The translations under genes were made by a program, and so were the position numbers. The notes beneath the pieces are model-generated. The model was given only the letters and a program-made list of their open reading frames with translations. It was not told the origin of the DNA and did no database searches. From assembly GCA_003246295.1 (NCBI GenBank), contig QKAS01000001.1:1-64000 (forward strand): a stretch of 64,000 bases of DNA. Direction: 5' to 3'. This stretch comes from Clostridia bacterium. GTDB lineage: Bacteria > Bacillota > Clostridia > Lachnospirales > Lachnospiraceae. This document shows, in pieces, positions 8,306 through 16,993 of the stretch. The stretch's first letter is position 1, and each line of letters starts with the position of its first letter.

Positions 8306-9352
8306 ATGCAAGAGCAATTTATGAAAAAAGCGGCAGTTTATTGGGCGCTTTTTTTTCTGATAGCGATGAGTTCCATGAGTATTCTAATCATAAATCGGGA
8401 TCGGTTTGTAATGATAGAAACGAAAAAAGCTGCAAATACTGAGGGTGATGAGCCAATGGCTTTGCAGGTTCATGATATTGTACTGGTTCCGTTGGAGAAT
8501 GATCCTACAAACCAGTTTTTTTGCATCCCAGTATCTGTTGATGTAACAGAGGAAGGATTTTTTGTAGAAAATAATTATCTTGAGCGAAAGGTTATGATAG
8601 AGATTGATGGTTTAGATATCGATTTTTATCAAAATAATCAATTGTTTGGAAACAGTAAAGATATCAATAAAATTGAATATAGTTTCAAGAGTAATAAAAC
8701 ATATCTGACACTAACAATGAATGATTATTATGAATGTGAGGTCCTATTTAAGAACAAGTGTCTTTTTTTGAAATTTGAGCATCCAAAAGAAAAGTACAAT
8801 AAGCGTGTACTGATTGATCTTGGAACAGGAAATCAAGATGCAGACGTTTCTATCATAGTTGCTGATCTAATCAAAAACATGTTAGGAGACGATGTAAAAG
8901 TATATTATAGCAGGCTTAATGAGGCAACACCTGAGAAACAAAGTGTAGCAGCCTTCGCAGAAGAAATTAATCCTGATATGGTAATCCTGATTCAGATGAA
9001 TAAGGTAGATAAGAAAGAACAAACTGGGTTAAGTTATGAATTTAATGAGCAATATTTTATTCCGTTTTTAGGTAATACCGAGTTAACGGAGCTTCTTATT
9101 AATAATGTTTCACAATCAACAGGACAAGAGACTATAAATGTAACTCAAACGCTACAGGATGGAGAAGGCGTCGATGAAAGTCTTCTTACAATGCTCAAGT
9201 GTCCAGCAACTATGATACAAATGAATTATGCAACAAAGGGTGAGCTGGAGCAGATGATAGAAGAAGCTTCTTATTTAAATAATTTGGCAAAGGGTATCAC
9301 AGAGGCGATAAAAGAGGGTTATAAAATATTGGATATGCAGGAAAAGAAATGA
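8306..9352 (+). CDS. Membrane-anchored, degenerate amidase_3-like protein
   Basis: A 348-residue protein with a short cytoplasmic start, one membrane segment (about residues 12-31) and an extracytoplasmic region. Residues 60-155 are beta-rich. From about residue 170 the protein follows the N-acetylmuramoyl-L-alanine amidase (Amidase_3) fold: VLIDLGTG stands where VIDPGHGG is expected, LIQMN where SIHAN is expected, and ATMIQMNYATKGE matches the final strand. The zinc ligands and the catalytic Glu appear to be replaced. It is probably not a hydrolase and may be a wall-binding pseudoenzyme. GGAGA precedes ATG 8306. Confidence 0.65.
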   Translation: MQEQFMKKAAVYWALFFLIAMSSMSILIINRDRFVMIETKKAANTEGDEPMALQVHDIVLVPLENDPTNQFFCIPVSVDVTEEGFFVENNYLERKVMIEIDGLDIDFYQNNQLFGNSKDINKIEYSFKSNKTYLTLTMNDYYECEVLFKNKCLFLKFEHPKEKYNKRVLIDLGTGNQDADVSIIVADLIKNMLGDDVKVYYSRLNEATPEKQSVAAFAEEINPDMVILIQMNKVDKKEQTGLSYEFNEQYFIPFLGNTELTELLINNVSQSTGQETINVTQTLQDGEGVDESLLTMLKCPATMIQMNYATKGELEQMIEEASYLNNLAKGITEAIKEGYKILDMQEKK

Positions 9353-9417
9353 TAGTATAACACATTGTGCTGCCTATCATTGATTTAGCACATTAATAAG
9401 GGAAGGAAAAGACTTTC

Positions 9418-10017
9418 ATGGATAAAAAAATCATTTTTGCAACAGGAAATGAAGGAAAGATAAAAGAGATTAAAATGATTTTTGAAGATACACAATGGGA
9501 AGTTCTCTCGATGAAGGATGTAGGGATTCAGGTTGATGTAGAAGAAAATGGGAATAGTTTTGAAGAAAATGCGATTATTAAAGCGAAAGCAATTGCAAAA
9601 TATTGTAAGGAGATTGTACTGGCTGATGACTCTGGACTCGTTGTTGACGCATTGAATGGAGAACCTGGAATTTATTCGGCAAGATATATGGGTGAGGATA
9701 CTTCATATGTGATTAAAAATGAAAATATTTTGGACAGAATGAAAGATTTTAAGGGTGAGAAAAGAAGTGCGAGATTTATATGTGCAGTTGCAGCGGCTTT
9801 TCCAGACGGGCAGGTTATCACAACCCAAGGTGTTATGGAAGGGGAAATTGCTCAATGTTCTTCCGGCGAGAATGGGTTTGGATATGATCCGATTTTCTAT
9901 CTGCCACAATATCAGAGTACATCGGCTGAACTTGATCCGAAAACAAAGAATCAGATTAGTCATAGAGGAAAAGCTTTGGAAGAGATGAAGAAAATTTTAG
10001 TCAACAGACTAGCGTAG
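9418..10017 (+). CDS. rdgB: XTP/dITP diphosphatase (RdgB/HAM1 family)
   Basis: A 199-residue house-cleaning enzyme that hydrolyses dITP, XTP and similar purine triphosphates. The N-terminal signature IIFATGNEGKIKEI, the acidic site LADDSGLVVDAL, and the C-terminal FGYDPIFYLP and ISHRGKALEEM motifs are all present and in order. The phosphodiesterase gene begins eight bases after the stop, so the two are cotranscribed. Pairing of rdgB with a YfcE-like phosphoesterase is common in Firmicutes. Confidence 0.95.
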   Translation: MDKKIIFATGNEGKIKEIKMIFEDTQWEVLSMKDVGIQVDVEENGNSFEENAIIKAKAIAKYCKEIVLADDSGLVVDALNGEPGIYSARYMGEDTSYVIKNENILDRMKDFKGEKRSARFICAVAAAFPDGQVITTQGVMEGEIAQCSSGENGFGYDPIFYLPQYQSTSAELDPKTKNQISHRGKALEEMKKILVNRLA

Positions 10018-10025
10018 GAGCCAAA

Positions 10026-10505
10026 ATGAAAGTATTAATTGTAAGTGATACACATCGCAGGATGGAGAATTTTTTCAAAGTAACGGATATAGAAGCGCCA
10101 TTAGACCTTATCATACACTGTGGAGACGCTGAAGGTAGTGAGGATATGATTTATGCAGATGCGCAGTGTCATGTTGAAATCATACTGGGAAACAATGACT
10201 TTTTTTCAGACTTACCGAGAGAAAGAGAATTTTCAATAGGCAGATATAAAGTCTGGCTCACGCATGGACATAATTATTTTGTATCGACTGGAGGACAGGT
10301 CCTCAAAGAAGAAGCAAAAAGTAAAGGTGTAGATATTGTGATATATGGACATACGCATAGACCAGTGATTGATATGGAAGAAGATATTATTGCATTGAAT
10401 CCAGGCAGTCTCACATTCCCAAGACAAGAGGGGAAACGTCCATCATATATTATTATGGAAGTAGATGAAAATAATAATACAAAATTTGAAATTAGATATC
10501 TGTAA
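10026..10505 (+). CDS. YfcE/MJ0936-type metallophosphoesterase
   Basis: A 159-residue single-domain calcineurin-like phosphodiesterase. The dinuclear metal ligands are visible in order: VSDTHRR, IHCGDAEG, LGNND, LTHGH and YGHTHRP. The substrate is unknown; family members cleave phosphodiesters such as bis-pNPP. It closes the operon with rdgB. No strong terminator is visible before the tRNA promoter at 10567. Confidence 0.9.
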   Translation: MKVLIVSDTHRRMENFFKVTDIEAPLDLIIHCGDAEGSEDMIYADAQCHVEIILGNNDFFSDLPREREFSIGRYKVWLTHGHNYFVSTGGQVLKEEAKSKGVDIVIYGHTHRPVIDMEEDIIALNPGSLTFPRQEGKRPSYIIMEVDENNNTKFEIRYL

Positions 10506-10566
10506 CTGATGAATAGAGGGTTGCGGTACAGCCAGAAAAAAAGTTAAAAAAGTTTTTTCAAAAGTG

Positions 10567-10595
10567 TTGACATTCATAGAATGCTATAATATAAT
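10567..10595 (+). promoter_or_regulatory. Promoter of the second tRNA array
   Basis: A perfect sigma-A promoter: TTGACA, 17 bp, TATAAT. The predicted start near 10602 lies about 36 bp before tRNA-Pro. Confidence 0.92.
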
Positions 10596-10637
10596 ATGTC
10601 TTGCGCTGCTACGAAACAAACAGTTTTTAATAAGCGG

Positions 10638-10712
10638 CGGGGTGTGGCTCAGCTTGGCTAGAGCGCCTGGTTTGGGACCAGGAGGTCGCAGGTTCGAATC
10701 CTGTCACCCCGA
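10638..10712 (+). tRNA. tRNA-Pro(TGG)
   Basis: Acceptor CGGGGTG pairs with CACCCCG. The anticodon loop TTTGGGA gives TGG. It is the first gene of the second array. Confidence 0.96.
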
Positions 10713-10749
10713 TTTTGTTCCATTAAAATTTAGTTTTAAACAACAATTT

Positions 10750-10820
10750 GCGGGTGTAGTTCAATGGTAGAACACTAGCCTTCCAAGCTAGATACGTGGG
10801 TTCGATTCCCATCACCCGCT
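10750..10820 (+). tRNA. tRNA-Gly(TCC)
   Basis: Acceptor GCGGGTG pairs with CACCCGC. The anticodon loop CTTCCAA gives TCC. Confidence 0.96.
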
Positions 10821-10823
10821 TAT

Positions 10824-10897
<74 letters not shown>

Positions 10898-10944
10898 TTT
10901 CCTGTATTTATATAATAGGAAGCAGCCTTATGGCATATTTTCAT

Positions 10945-11019
10945 GGTGGGTATAGCGTAGTTGGTTATCGCGCCAGATTGTGGTTCTGGAGGTCCAGGGT
11001 TCGAGCCCCTGTATCCACC
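10945..11019 (+). tRNA. tRNA-His(GTG)
   Basis: Acceptor GTGGGTA pairs with TATCCAC. An encoded extra G at 10945 faces C 11019, as expected for G-1 of His tRNA. The anticodon loop TTGTGGT gives GTG. Confidence 0.95.
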
Positions 11020-11043
11020 CTCTCTATTCTGATATATGTTTAA

Positions 11044-11115
11044 TGGGCTGTCGCCAAGCGGTAAGGCACAGGACTTTGACTCCTGCATTCGCAAGTTCAA
11101 ATCTTGCCAGCCCAG
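11044..11115 (+). tRNA. tRNA-Gln(TTG)
   Basis: Acceptor TGGGCTG pairs with CAGCCCA. The anticodon loop CTTTGAC gives TTG. Confidence 0.95.
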
Positions 11116-11126
11116 TTATCACGTAT

Positions 11127-11199
11127 GGGATATTAGCTCAGTTGGTAGAGCACTTGACTTTTAATCAAGTTGTCCGGGGTTCGAATCCCCGATGTCTCA
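11127..11199 (+). tRNA. tRNA-Lys(TTT)
   Basis: Acceptor GGGATAT pairs with ATGTCTC through G-T wobbles. The anticodon loop CTTTTAA gives TTT. Confidence 0.95.
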
Positions 11200-11207
11200 C
11201 GAGTCTG

Positions 11208-11239
11208 AAACCAGTAAACTTTAGTTTACTGGTTTTTTT
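11208..11239 (+). terminator. Terminator of the second tRNA array
   Basis: A perfect 13-bp stem AAACCAGTAAACT/AGTTTACTGGTTT with a TT loop ends in seven T. A weaker AAACGCC/GGCGTTT hairpin follows at 11318-11339 in otherwise empty AT-rich sequence. Confidence 0.93.
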
Positions 11240-11423
11240 ACGTTATCCTAAAAATGGCAAGTAAACAAATGTGTTTATTTAAACGGTTTCCGTAATGAAT
11301 TGGCTGAAAAATAAGATAAACGCCTAAAATGGGGCGTTTTCTAAGTAATAGTTTAAGTATACGTTAAAGTAAAATAAACGGAATAACTCAAAAAATACTT
11401 ACACAATGTGCTTTTAATGTCAA

Positions 11424-11442
11424 TTTGGTATTTTTTACCAAA
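11424..11442. promoter_or_regulatory. Inverted repeat upstream of the sugar ABC promoter
   Basis: TTTGGTA and TACCAAA flank TTTTT about 40 bp upstream of the -35 box. It is a possible activator or second repressor site; no function is shown. Confidence 0.45.
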
Positions 11443-11482
11443 AATAAACTAACAAAATTTAACAATAAATCAAAAAAAAGAC

Positions 11483-11532
11483 TTGATACTTATGTATAAT
11501 GTGTTATATAATGAATTTGCGAAAACGTTTAA
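11483..11532 (+). promoter_or_regulatory. Sugar ABC promoter with LacI operator at the start site
   Basis: TTGATA, 18 bp, TATAAT (11507-11512). The operator GAAAACGTTTAA follows at 11521 with core AAACGTTT at 11523-11530. The 12 bases match the cbp operator at 4776 exactly, which ties this transporter to the cellobiose locus. Confidence 0.78.
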
Positions 11533-11597
11533 GGTATTTGCTCAGGGTATTTGAGCAGAACGCAAAAATCATTTTAATTCTAGAGGAGGATTACAAA

Positions 11598-13031
11598 GTG
11601 AAAAAGAAATTAGTAAGTATGTTGTTATGCACGACCATGGTTGTTTCACTTCTTGTAGGATGTGGAAGCAAGACAGAAGAAGCAGCACCAGCTGAAGAAG
11701 CAGCTACAGAAGAAGCAGCACCAGCTGAAGAAGCAGCTACAGAAGAAGCAGCACCAGCTGAAGAAGCAGCTGCAGGACTTGCTTACGCAGGTGAATTAAG
11801 TATTATGCATTTCTCTACTTCTGAAGAATCAGAAGGAAATGGTGGATCTGATGGATTCAGAACCATGATCGCAGAATGGAAATCAGCAAACCCAGGTGTA
11901 ACATTAAATGAAACTGTACTTGCAAATGATGAGTACAAAACACAGATCGCTACACTTGCAGCTGCTGGAGATCTTCCAGACGTATTCTTACTTCAGGGTA
12001 TGAACACAAAAGCATGGGCTGAACAGGGTATCGTACTTGATATGACAGATATCATTGCAAAATCTCCTTATGCAGCAGATTACAAACAGAACTTCTTTAC
12101 ACCTTTTACAGATGATGCTGGTAAAGTTTATGCACTTCCTGCATTAACAGGTGGTACATGTACAGTTGTTGTTTATGACAAACAGATGTGGAAAGATGCT
12201 GGATATGATACTTTCCCAACAAAATGGGAAGATGTAGTTGCAGCAAAAGAAAAATTTGCAGCTGACGGAATCGATACAATCGCATTTGGTAATGGTGGAA
12301 AATGGCAGGCAAATTCATGCCTTATGTCAACAGTAGGTAACCTTTACACAGGTACAGACTGGTTTACATCCATTATTGGAAAAGGCGGCGCTAAATTTAC
12401 AGATGAAGCATTTGTAAACTCACTTAAATTTGCTCAGGATGCATTTGCATCAGGCGTTTTCAATGCTGACTTCAATGCAATCACAAATGAAGATGCACGT
12501 GAATACTATATCGCAGGCGATGCAGCAGCATTCATCGGCGGTAACTGGGATGTTTCTTACATCATGGCTACATTACTTGAAGCTGATGAAACAAAATACA
12601 ACAATATCGGATTTGCTACATTCCCTAACCCAGCAGATGCTACAGCAGCTACAAATCTTCAGAATATCGGTATGGGATTTGGTATCGCAATCAATCCTAA
12701 AGTAGCTGAAGATCCAGATAAATTAGCAGCAGCAGTTGATCTTGCTTACAAACTCACAGGCGCTGATTTCTCTAACTATGTCGCAGAGAACTATGCACTC
12801 AGTGGTGTTACAGCAGTTGCTGATGTTGATCTTAGTGGATTTGATCAGATTACACAGGATTTCTACAATTACTCATATGTTGATACAACTCCATGTGAAA
12901 TTTATGACTCTTATGTAAATAGTGCTGTTTGGGATGTATTTAACACAGGACTTCAGAATATGTTAAATGGTGATATGGATCCTGAAACACTTGCAGCAGA
13001 TACACAGGCTGCTTATGAAGCAAATTATTAA
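11598..13031 (+). CDS. Sugar ABC transporter substrate-binding lipoprotein
   Basis: A 477-residue extracellular solute-binding protein of the family-1 (MalE-like) group. The signal peptide ends in lipobox LLVGC with Cys22 as lipidation site. Residues 23-60 are a repetitive Glu/Ala/Pro linker, then the two-lobe binding domain follows. GTG 11598 is chosen because AGGAGG precedes it at about eight bases and the charged start MKKK begins there. The operator at 11523 matches that of cellobiose phosphorylase, so cello-oligosaccharides are the likely ligand. That is inference. The two permease genes follow, with no ATPase gene, so a shared MsmK-type ATPase from elsewhere is expected. Confidence 0.9.
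   Translation: MKKKLVSMLLCTTMVVSLLVGCGSKTEEAAPAEEAATEEAAPAEEAATEEAAPAEEAAAGLAYAGELSIMHFSTSEESEGNGGSDGFRTMIAEWKSANPGVTLNETVLANDEYKTQIATLAAAGDLPDVFLLQGMNTKAWAEQGIVLDMTDIIAKSPYAADYKQNFFTPFTDDAGKVYALPALTGGTCTVVVYDKQMWKDAGYDTFPTKWEDVVAAKEKFAADGIDTIAFGNGGKWQANSCLMSTVGNLYTGTDWFTSIIGKGGAKFTDEAFVNSLKFAQDAFASGVFNADFNAITNEDAREYYIAGDAAAFIGGNWDVSYIMATLLEADETKYNNIGFATFPNPADATAATNLQNIGMGFGIAINPKVAEDPDKLAAAVDLAYKLTGADFSNYVAENYALSGVTAVADVDLSGFDQITQDFYNYSYVDTTPCEIYDSYVNSAVWDVFNTGLQNMLNGDMDPETLAADTQAAYEANY
11676..11771 (+). repeat. 33-bp tandem repeat encoding a lipoprotein linker
   Basis: A 33-bp unit that begins GAAGAAGCAGCACCAGCTGA occurs at 11676, 11709 and, nearly complete, at 11742. It encodes copies of [11 protein letters not shown]. 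The near identity suggests recent expansion by slippage or recombination. Confidence 0.85.
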
Positions 13032-13074
13032 GAACTGGTATACTTATTACTGAATTGGTGATACACTTTATAGG

Positions 13075-13104
13075 AGGTCTCGTCCAATGATTGGGACGAG
13101 GCCT
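13075..13104 (+). terminator. Intercistronic stem-loop after the binding-protein gene
   Basis: An 11-bp stem AGGTCTCGTCC (13075-13085) pairs with 13094-13104 through one wobble, and TTT follows shortly after. It lies between the binding protein and its permeases, where a leaky terminator or RNA-stabilising hairpin would favour the binding protein. Confidence 0.6.
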
Positions 13105-13149
13105 GCCTTTGTGAAAATCCTGTATTCTTTAGAGGAGGCTGCGTATTAT

Positions 13150-14046
13150 ATGCTGAGATCAATCAAACCTAAGGGAAGGACCATTTTACTTTATCTATGT
13201 ATACCTGTCGTGTGGTATGTGTTTTCTGTGTTCATTCCGCTCATTACAGCGATGTTTTACAGTTTGTTTGAATGGAAGGGTGGACCACAGAAATCTTTCA
13301 TTGGTATAGAGAACTATATTTCCTTGATTAAAGATTTTTCGTTTTGGGAGGCTTTTAGCCATAATATTTACCTGGTAATACTTTGTATTATTGGCCAGAT
13401 TGGTGTTGCATTTGTATTTGTTTTAATGATTAATTCAAGATTAGTGAAACTGAAAGGAATTCATCGTACATTTGGATTTTTCCCAAGTACAGTATCTGCT
13501 GTATCGGTTGGTTTTATCTGGATGATGATTTATGACTATAAAAGAGGTATTTTAAACTGGATCCTTGAAATAACTGGACACGCGGATCAGACAAAGGTCT
13601 GGTTAAATGAGCCGGGATTGGTTATGTCCCTTGTATCGATTCCGTTAGTTTGGCAGTTTATTGGATATTATATGGTTATCCTGCTGTCAGCAATTTCATC
13701 AGTTGATAGTGAAATTTTTGAGGTGGCAGAATTAGATGGCGCGAGTGCATTCCAGCGTGCAATTTATATTGTTCTTCCTCTGATTAAAAATACATTACTT
13801 GTATGTGTAACTTTATGTGTTGCAGGTAATATGAAAGCTTTCGATCATATTTATACCATGACAGAAGGTGGACCAGGTACTTCGTCCATGGTTATGGCAA
13901 TGTATGGATATAAAGTATCTTTTGCGCAAATGAATATGGGTTATGGTAGCGCAATTTCTGTAGGAATTTTTATTCTCAGCCTTATAGTGATCGGTGGAAT
14001 GCAGAAAGCATTAAATTCATTGATGAAAGGTAAGGGGGTAGAATAA
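13150..14046 (+). CDS. Sugar ABC permease, MalF/UgpA-like
   Basis: A 298-residue inner-membrane permease with six predicted membrane segments. The EAA loop is visible as EVAELDGASAFQRAIYIVLP near residues 198-217, the contact site for the ATPase. ATG 13150 has AGGAGG 11 bases upstream. The frame is open further upstream, but that part overlaps the intercistronic hairpin and is not permease-like. The stop overlaps the next start by one base (TAATG), so translation is coupled. Confidence 0.9.
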   Translation: MLRSIKPKGRTILLYLCIPVVWYVFSVFIPLITAMFYSLFEWKGGPQKSFIGIENYISLIKDFSFWEAFSHNIYLVILCIIGQIGVAFVFVLMINSRLVKLKGIHRTFGFFPSTVSAVSVGFIWMMIYDYKRGILNWILEITGHADQTKVWLNEPGLVMSLVSIPLVWQFIGYYMVILLSAISSVDSEIFEVAELDGASAFQRAIYIVLPLIKNTLLVCVTLCVAGNMKAFDHIYTMTEGGPGTSSMVMAMYGYKVSFAQMNMGYGSAISVGIFILSLIVIGGMQKALNSLMKGKGVE

Positions 14047-14930
14047 TGGCAGATGTTAAAATGACAAAGGTAAAAAGCGTTAAAACCCCTGCTGAAAAGA
14101 TAAAAGTCGGACTTCTGTCAGGATTTTTAAACTTGATGCTGATTTTATTCTCGGCAAGCTGTATTTTTCCTTTGGTTTGGATGTTCTATTCTTCTCTAAA
14201 GGTAAAAAGAGTTTTTAATGCAGATATTATTGGACTTCCAAAAGAGCCGACAATATCCAACTATGTACGAATCATTACAAACCCTGATTACCATATTGGT
14301 GGTTCAATGTTAAATAGTGTTCGTACCACAGCATTATCATTATTTTTCATAGTCTTATTTGGTTTTATTGTTGGATATATTCTTGCAAGAATTAAGTTTA
14401 AAGGGAACAGAATCTTATATGTTTTATTCCTTATGGGTATGTTGATTCCGGTACATTCACTTCTTGTACCGATTTACGTCGTATTTAATACTACAGGTCT
14501 TGGTAATAAATGGTTTACGCTTATTATCCCCTATGTTGCTTTTGGTCTTCCAATTGCAGTATTCTTAGTAGAAGGATTTATTAAGGCAATACCAGTAGAG
14601 TTAGAAGAAGCGGCAGCAATTGATGGTAGTTCATTTACAAGAACACTATTTAGTATTATTTTTCCGGTTGCGAGACCAATTCTTGTTACGATTGCAATCA
14701 TTCAGACATTCTCATGTTGGAATGAATTTTCATTTGCTCTCGTTTTAATTAAAGATTCCGCGCTACAAACTGTTCCGCTTGCAATGACAATGTTTAAAGG
14801 ACAATTTGCATCGGATTATCCTAAAATTATGTCAGCGATGCTTACAACGATGGCACCTATCGTAGTTCTTTATTTTGTGTTTAGCAAACAAATTATTAAA
14901 GGTATGGTTGCCGGTGCGGTAAAGGGATAA
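14046..14930 (+). CDS. Sugar ABC permease, MalG/UgpE-like
   Basis: A 294-residue partner permease. After a short cytoplasmic start come six membrane segments and the EAA loop ELEEAAAIDGSSFTRTLFSI near residues 180-199. The conserved C-terminal KGMVAGAVKG is intact. Its start overlaps the previous stop by one base. A terminator lies 30 bases after the stop. Confidence 0.91.
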   Translation: MADVKMTKVKSVKTPAEKIKVGLLSGFLNLMLILFSASCIFPLVWMFYSSLKVKRVFNADIIGLPKEPTISNYVRIITNPDYHIGGSMLNSVRTTALSLFFIVLFGFIVGYILARIKFKGNRILYVLFLMGMLIPVHSLLVPIYVVFNTTGLGNKWFTLIIPYVAFGLPIAVFLVEGFIKAIPVELEEAAAIDGSSFTRTLFSIIFPVARPILVTIAIIQTFSCWNEFSFALVLIKDSALQTVPLAMTMFKGQFASDYPKIMSAMLTTMAPIVVLYFVFSKQIIKGMVAGAVKG

Positions 14931-14960
14931 GAATATAACAGGTGTATTTTAAAATGTATG

Positions 14961-14990
14961 AAAGCGTAGTTCTCTGAACTACGCTTTTTT
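14961..14990 (+). terminator. Terminator of the first sugar ABC operon
   Basis: A perfect 12-bp stem AAAGCGTAGTTC/GAACTACGCTTT with a TCT loop and six T. Confidence 0.95.
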
Positions 14991-15086
14991 GGCTTATTAT
15001 ATCTAGAATACTCTTTCTCTTTTCATTTTGAGTTTGTAATGGTATGATAGAAAAACGACTGAATAGAAATGAGAGGTGTTGTGTAA

Positions 15087-16451
15087 ATGAATACAAAGCA
15101 GGGAGTTATAGAAGAAAATAAAATGGGGACCATGCCTGTTAACAGGCTTTTAGTATCAATGTCTGTTCCGATGATGATATCAATGATTGTACAGGCATTA
15201 TATAATATAGTAGATAGTATTTTTGTGGCGCGCGTGAGTGAAGAAGCACTTGCAGCGGTTTCGCTGGCATTTCCGATGCAGATTCTATATATTTCTGTTG
15301 GAGCAGGAACCGGGGTAGGTATTAATGCGGTCTTATCACGTGCATTAGGAGAGAAAGATTTTGAAAAGGCAAATAAAGCTGCAGAGAATGGTATTTTTTT
15401 ATCTGTGATGAGTTATCTGATATTTTTGCTCATTGGAATATTTGCGGTAGGTCCGTTTTTTAGAGGACAAACACAACAACCAGAAATAGTGAGTTCAGGA
15501 ATATCATATTTATCGATATGTCTTATTTTCTCGATTGGCGTTTTTACACAGATGACGTTTGAGCGTCTCCTTCAGTCAACTGGAAAAACTTTTTATACAA
15601 TGATTACACAGGGAATCGGTGCTATTATTAATATTATTCTGGATCCAATATTCATATTTGGCTGGTTGGGATTTCCAGCTATGGGAGCAGCAGGTGCAGC
15701 TATCGCAACTGTGATCGGGCAGATTAGTGCAGGAATTCTTGCTATAATATTTAATTACCGAGTAAATCATGAAATTAAGTTGGACTTTAGAGGATTTAAG
15801 CCGGATCGCAAGATTATAAAATCAATTTATATAGTTGGGATTCCTTCTGTTATCATGCAGGCAATCGGTTCCGTTATGACATATGGAATGAACCAGATAT
15901 TGATTCAGTTTTCATCTACCGCAACAGCAGTTTTTGGGGTTTATTTCAAGCTACAGAGTTTTGTTCTGATGCCTATTTTTGGACTGAATAATGGTATGAT
16001 TCCGATTGTAGCATATAATTATGGAGCGGCGAACAAAGAGAGACTCATGAAAACAATAAAACTAAGCATAGGGTATGCCATGGCAATTATGATGTGTGGT
16101 CTGTTGGTATTTCAGATACTACCAACGGAGTTATTAAAGTTATTTGATGCGTCAGAACACATGATGGAAATTGGGATTCCAGCGCTTAGAACGATTAGTA
16201 TAAGTTTCTTGTTTGCGGGATATTGTATTATAGTTTCTTCTGTATTTCAGGCGTTGGGGAATGGGGTATATAGTATGGTGGTCTCAATTGCAAGACAGTT
16301 ATTTGTTCTGTTACCAGTGGCTTATCTGCTCTCTAAGGTAGGAGGACTTCATACGGTATGGTGGGCATTCCCGATTGCAGAGATTATGTCGCTCAGCTTA
16401 TGTACATTATTTTTCTATAAGACATACCATAAAGTTATTAAACAGATATAG
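15087..16451 (+). CDS. MATE-family efflux transporter
   Basis: A 454-residue cation-coupled multidrug or toxin exporter with about twelve membrane segments in two homologous halves. Family marks include NRLLVSMSVPMMISMIVQAL at the start, RALGEKDFEKANK after helix 2 and FGLNNGMIPIVAYNYGA opening the second half. GAGAGGTG precedes ATG 15087. A weak promoter (TATGAT at 15043) may serve it. The substrate is unknown. Confidence 0.9.
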   Translation: MNTKQGVIEENKMGTMPVNRLLVSMSVPMMISMIVQALYNIVDSIFVARVSEEALAAVSLAFPMQILYISVGAGTGVGINAVLSRALGEKDFEKANKAAENGIFLSVMSYLIFLLIGIFAVGPFFRGQTQQPEIVSSGISYLSICLIFSIGVFTQMTFERLLQSTGKTFYTMITQGIGAIINIILDPIFIFGWLGFPAMGAAGAAIATVIGQISAGILAIIFNYRVNHEIKLDFRGFKPDRKIIKSIYIVGIPSVIMQAIGSVMTYGMNQILIQFSSTATAVFGVYFKLQSFVLMPIFGLNNGMIPIVAYNYGAANKERLMKTIKLSIGYAMAIMMCGLLVFQILPTELLKLFDASEHMMEIGIPALRTISISFLFAGYCIIVSSVFQALGNGVYSMVVSIARQLFVLLPVAYLLSKVGGLHTVWWAFPIAEIMSLSLCTLFFYKTYHKVIKQI

Positions 16452-16512
16452 AAGAAAGATTAGACGATAATCATACTAACATAATTAAATTTACAGAATC
16501 ATGACTTCAGGG

Positions 16513-16542
16513 TTGACAACGTTACTTGAATTAAGATATAAT
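16513..16542 (+). promoter_or_regulatory. tRNA-Leu promoter
   Basis: TTGACA, 18 bp, TATAAT. The predicted start near 16549 lies 20 bp before the tRNA. Confidence 0.88.
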
Positions 16543-16568
16543 TATGTCCGTGCCTGTAAAACACAAAT

Positions 16569-16648
16569 GCGGATGTGGCGGAACTGGCAGACGCGCTAGA
16601 CTTAGGATCTAGTGGGAGACCGTGCAGGTTCAATTCCTGTCATCCGCA
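16569..16648 (+). tRNA. tRNA-Leu(TAG)
   Basis: A single-gene tRNA unit. Acceptor GCGGATG pairs with CATCCGC. The anticodon loop CTTAGGA gives TAG, and the variable arm is that of class II. Confidence 0.95.
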
Positions 16649-16652
16649 TTCT

Positions 16653-16690
16653 ACTCTGAGAGCTTCAATGGAGAAGCTTCAGAGTTTTTT
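16653..16690 (+). terminator. tRNA-Leu terminator
   Basis: The stem ACTCTGAGAGCTTC/GAAGCTTCAGAGT with a small bulge is followed by six T. Confidence 0.9.
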
Positions 16691-16784
16691 GCTTTTTAGC
16701 TGAATTTATCAGAAAATTCACACAATGGCAGTATAATGTTTTTGTGCAAGTTGTACTAAAGAAGATTATGCAATGTAATATTTA

Positions 16785-16813
16785 TTGACATAGCATACAG
16801 TAAATTATAAAAT
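16785..16813 (+). promoter_or_regulatory. opp operon promoter
   Basis: TTGACA, 17 bp, TAAAAT. The start near 16820 gives a leader of about 170 nt. The leader contains a TTAAAGT/ACTTTAA hairpin (16898-16917) and a second one at the first start codon. Confidence 0.75.
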
Positions 16814-16963
16814 AAAGAGTGTGTTTGTAATATTTTGCTTTGAAAAAATAATGGGGGTGGATGGTTTTTGCCGTTTGCTCCTATTTAATTTACTGCGTTA
16901 AAGTTCTGATACTTTAAAGCGAAAGCGAAGACAAAACAGAAATAAAAGGTATGGAAAGGAAAA

Positions 16964-16982
16964 GTGTAAGAAAGTCTTACAC
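16964..16982 (+). promoter_or_regulatory. Hairpin directly before the oppB ribosome binding site
   Basis: GTGTAAG/CTTACAC forms a perfect 7-bp stem with loop AAAGT, ending one base before the AGGTGG site at 16983-16988. It could tune initiation of the whole operon. Confidence 0.5.
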
Positions 16983-16993
16983 AGGTGGTAATC

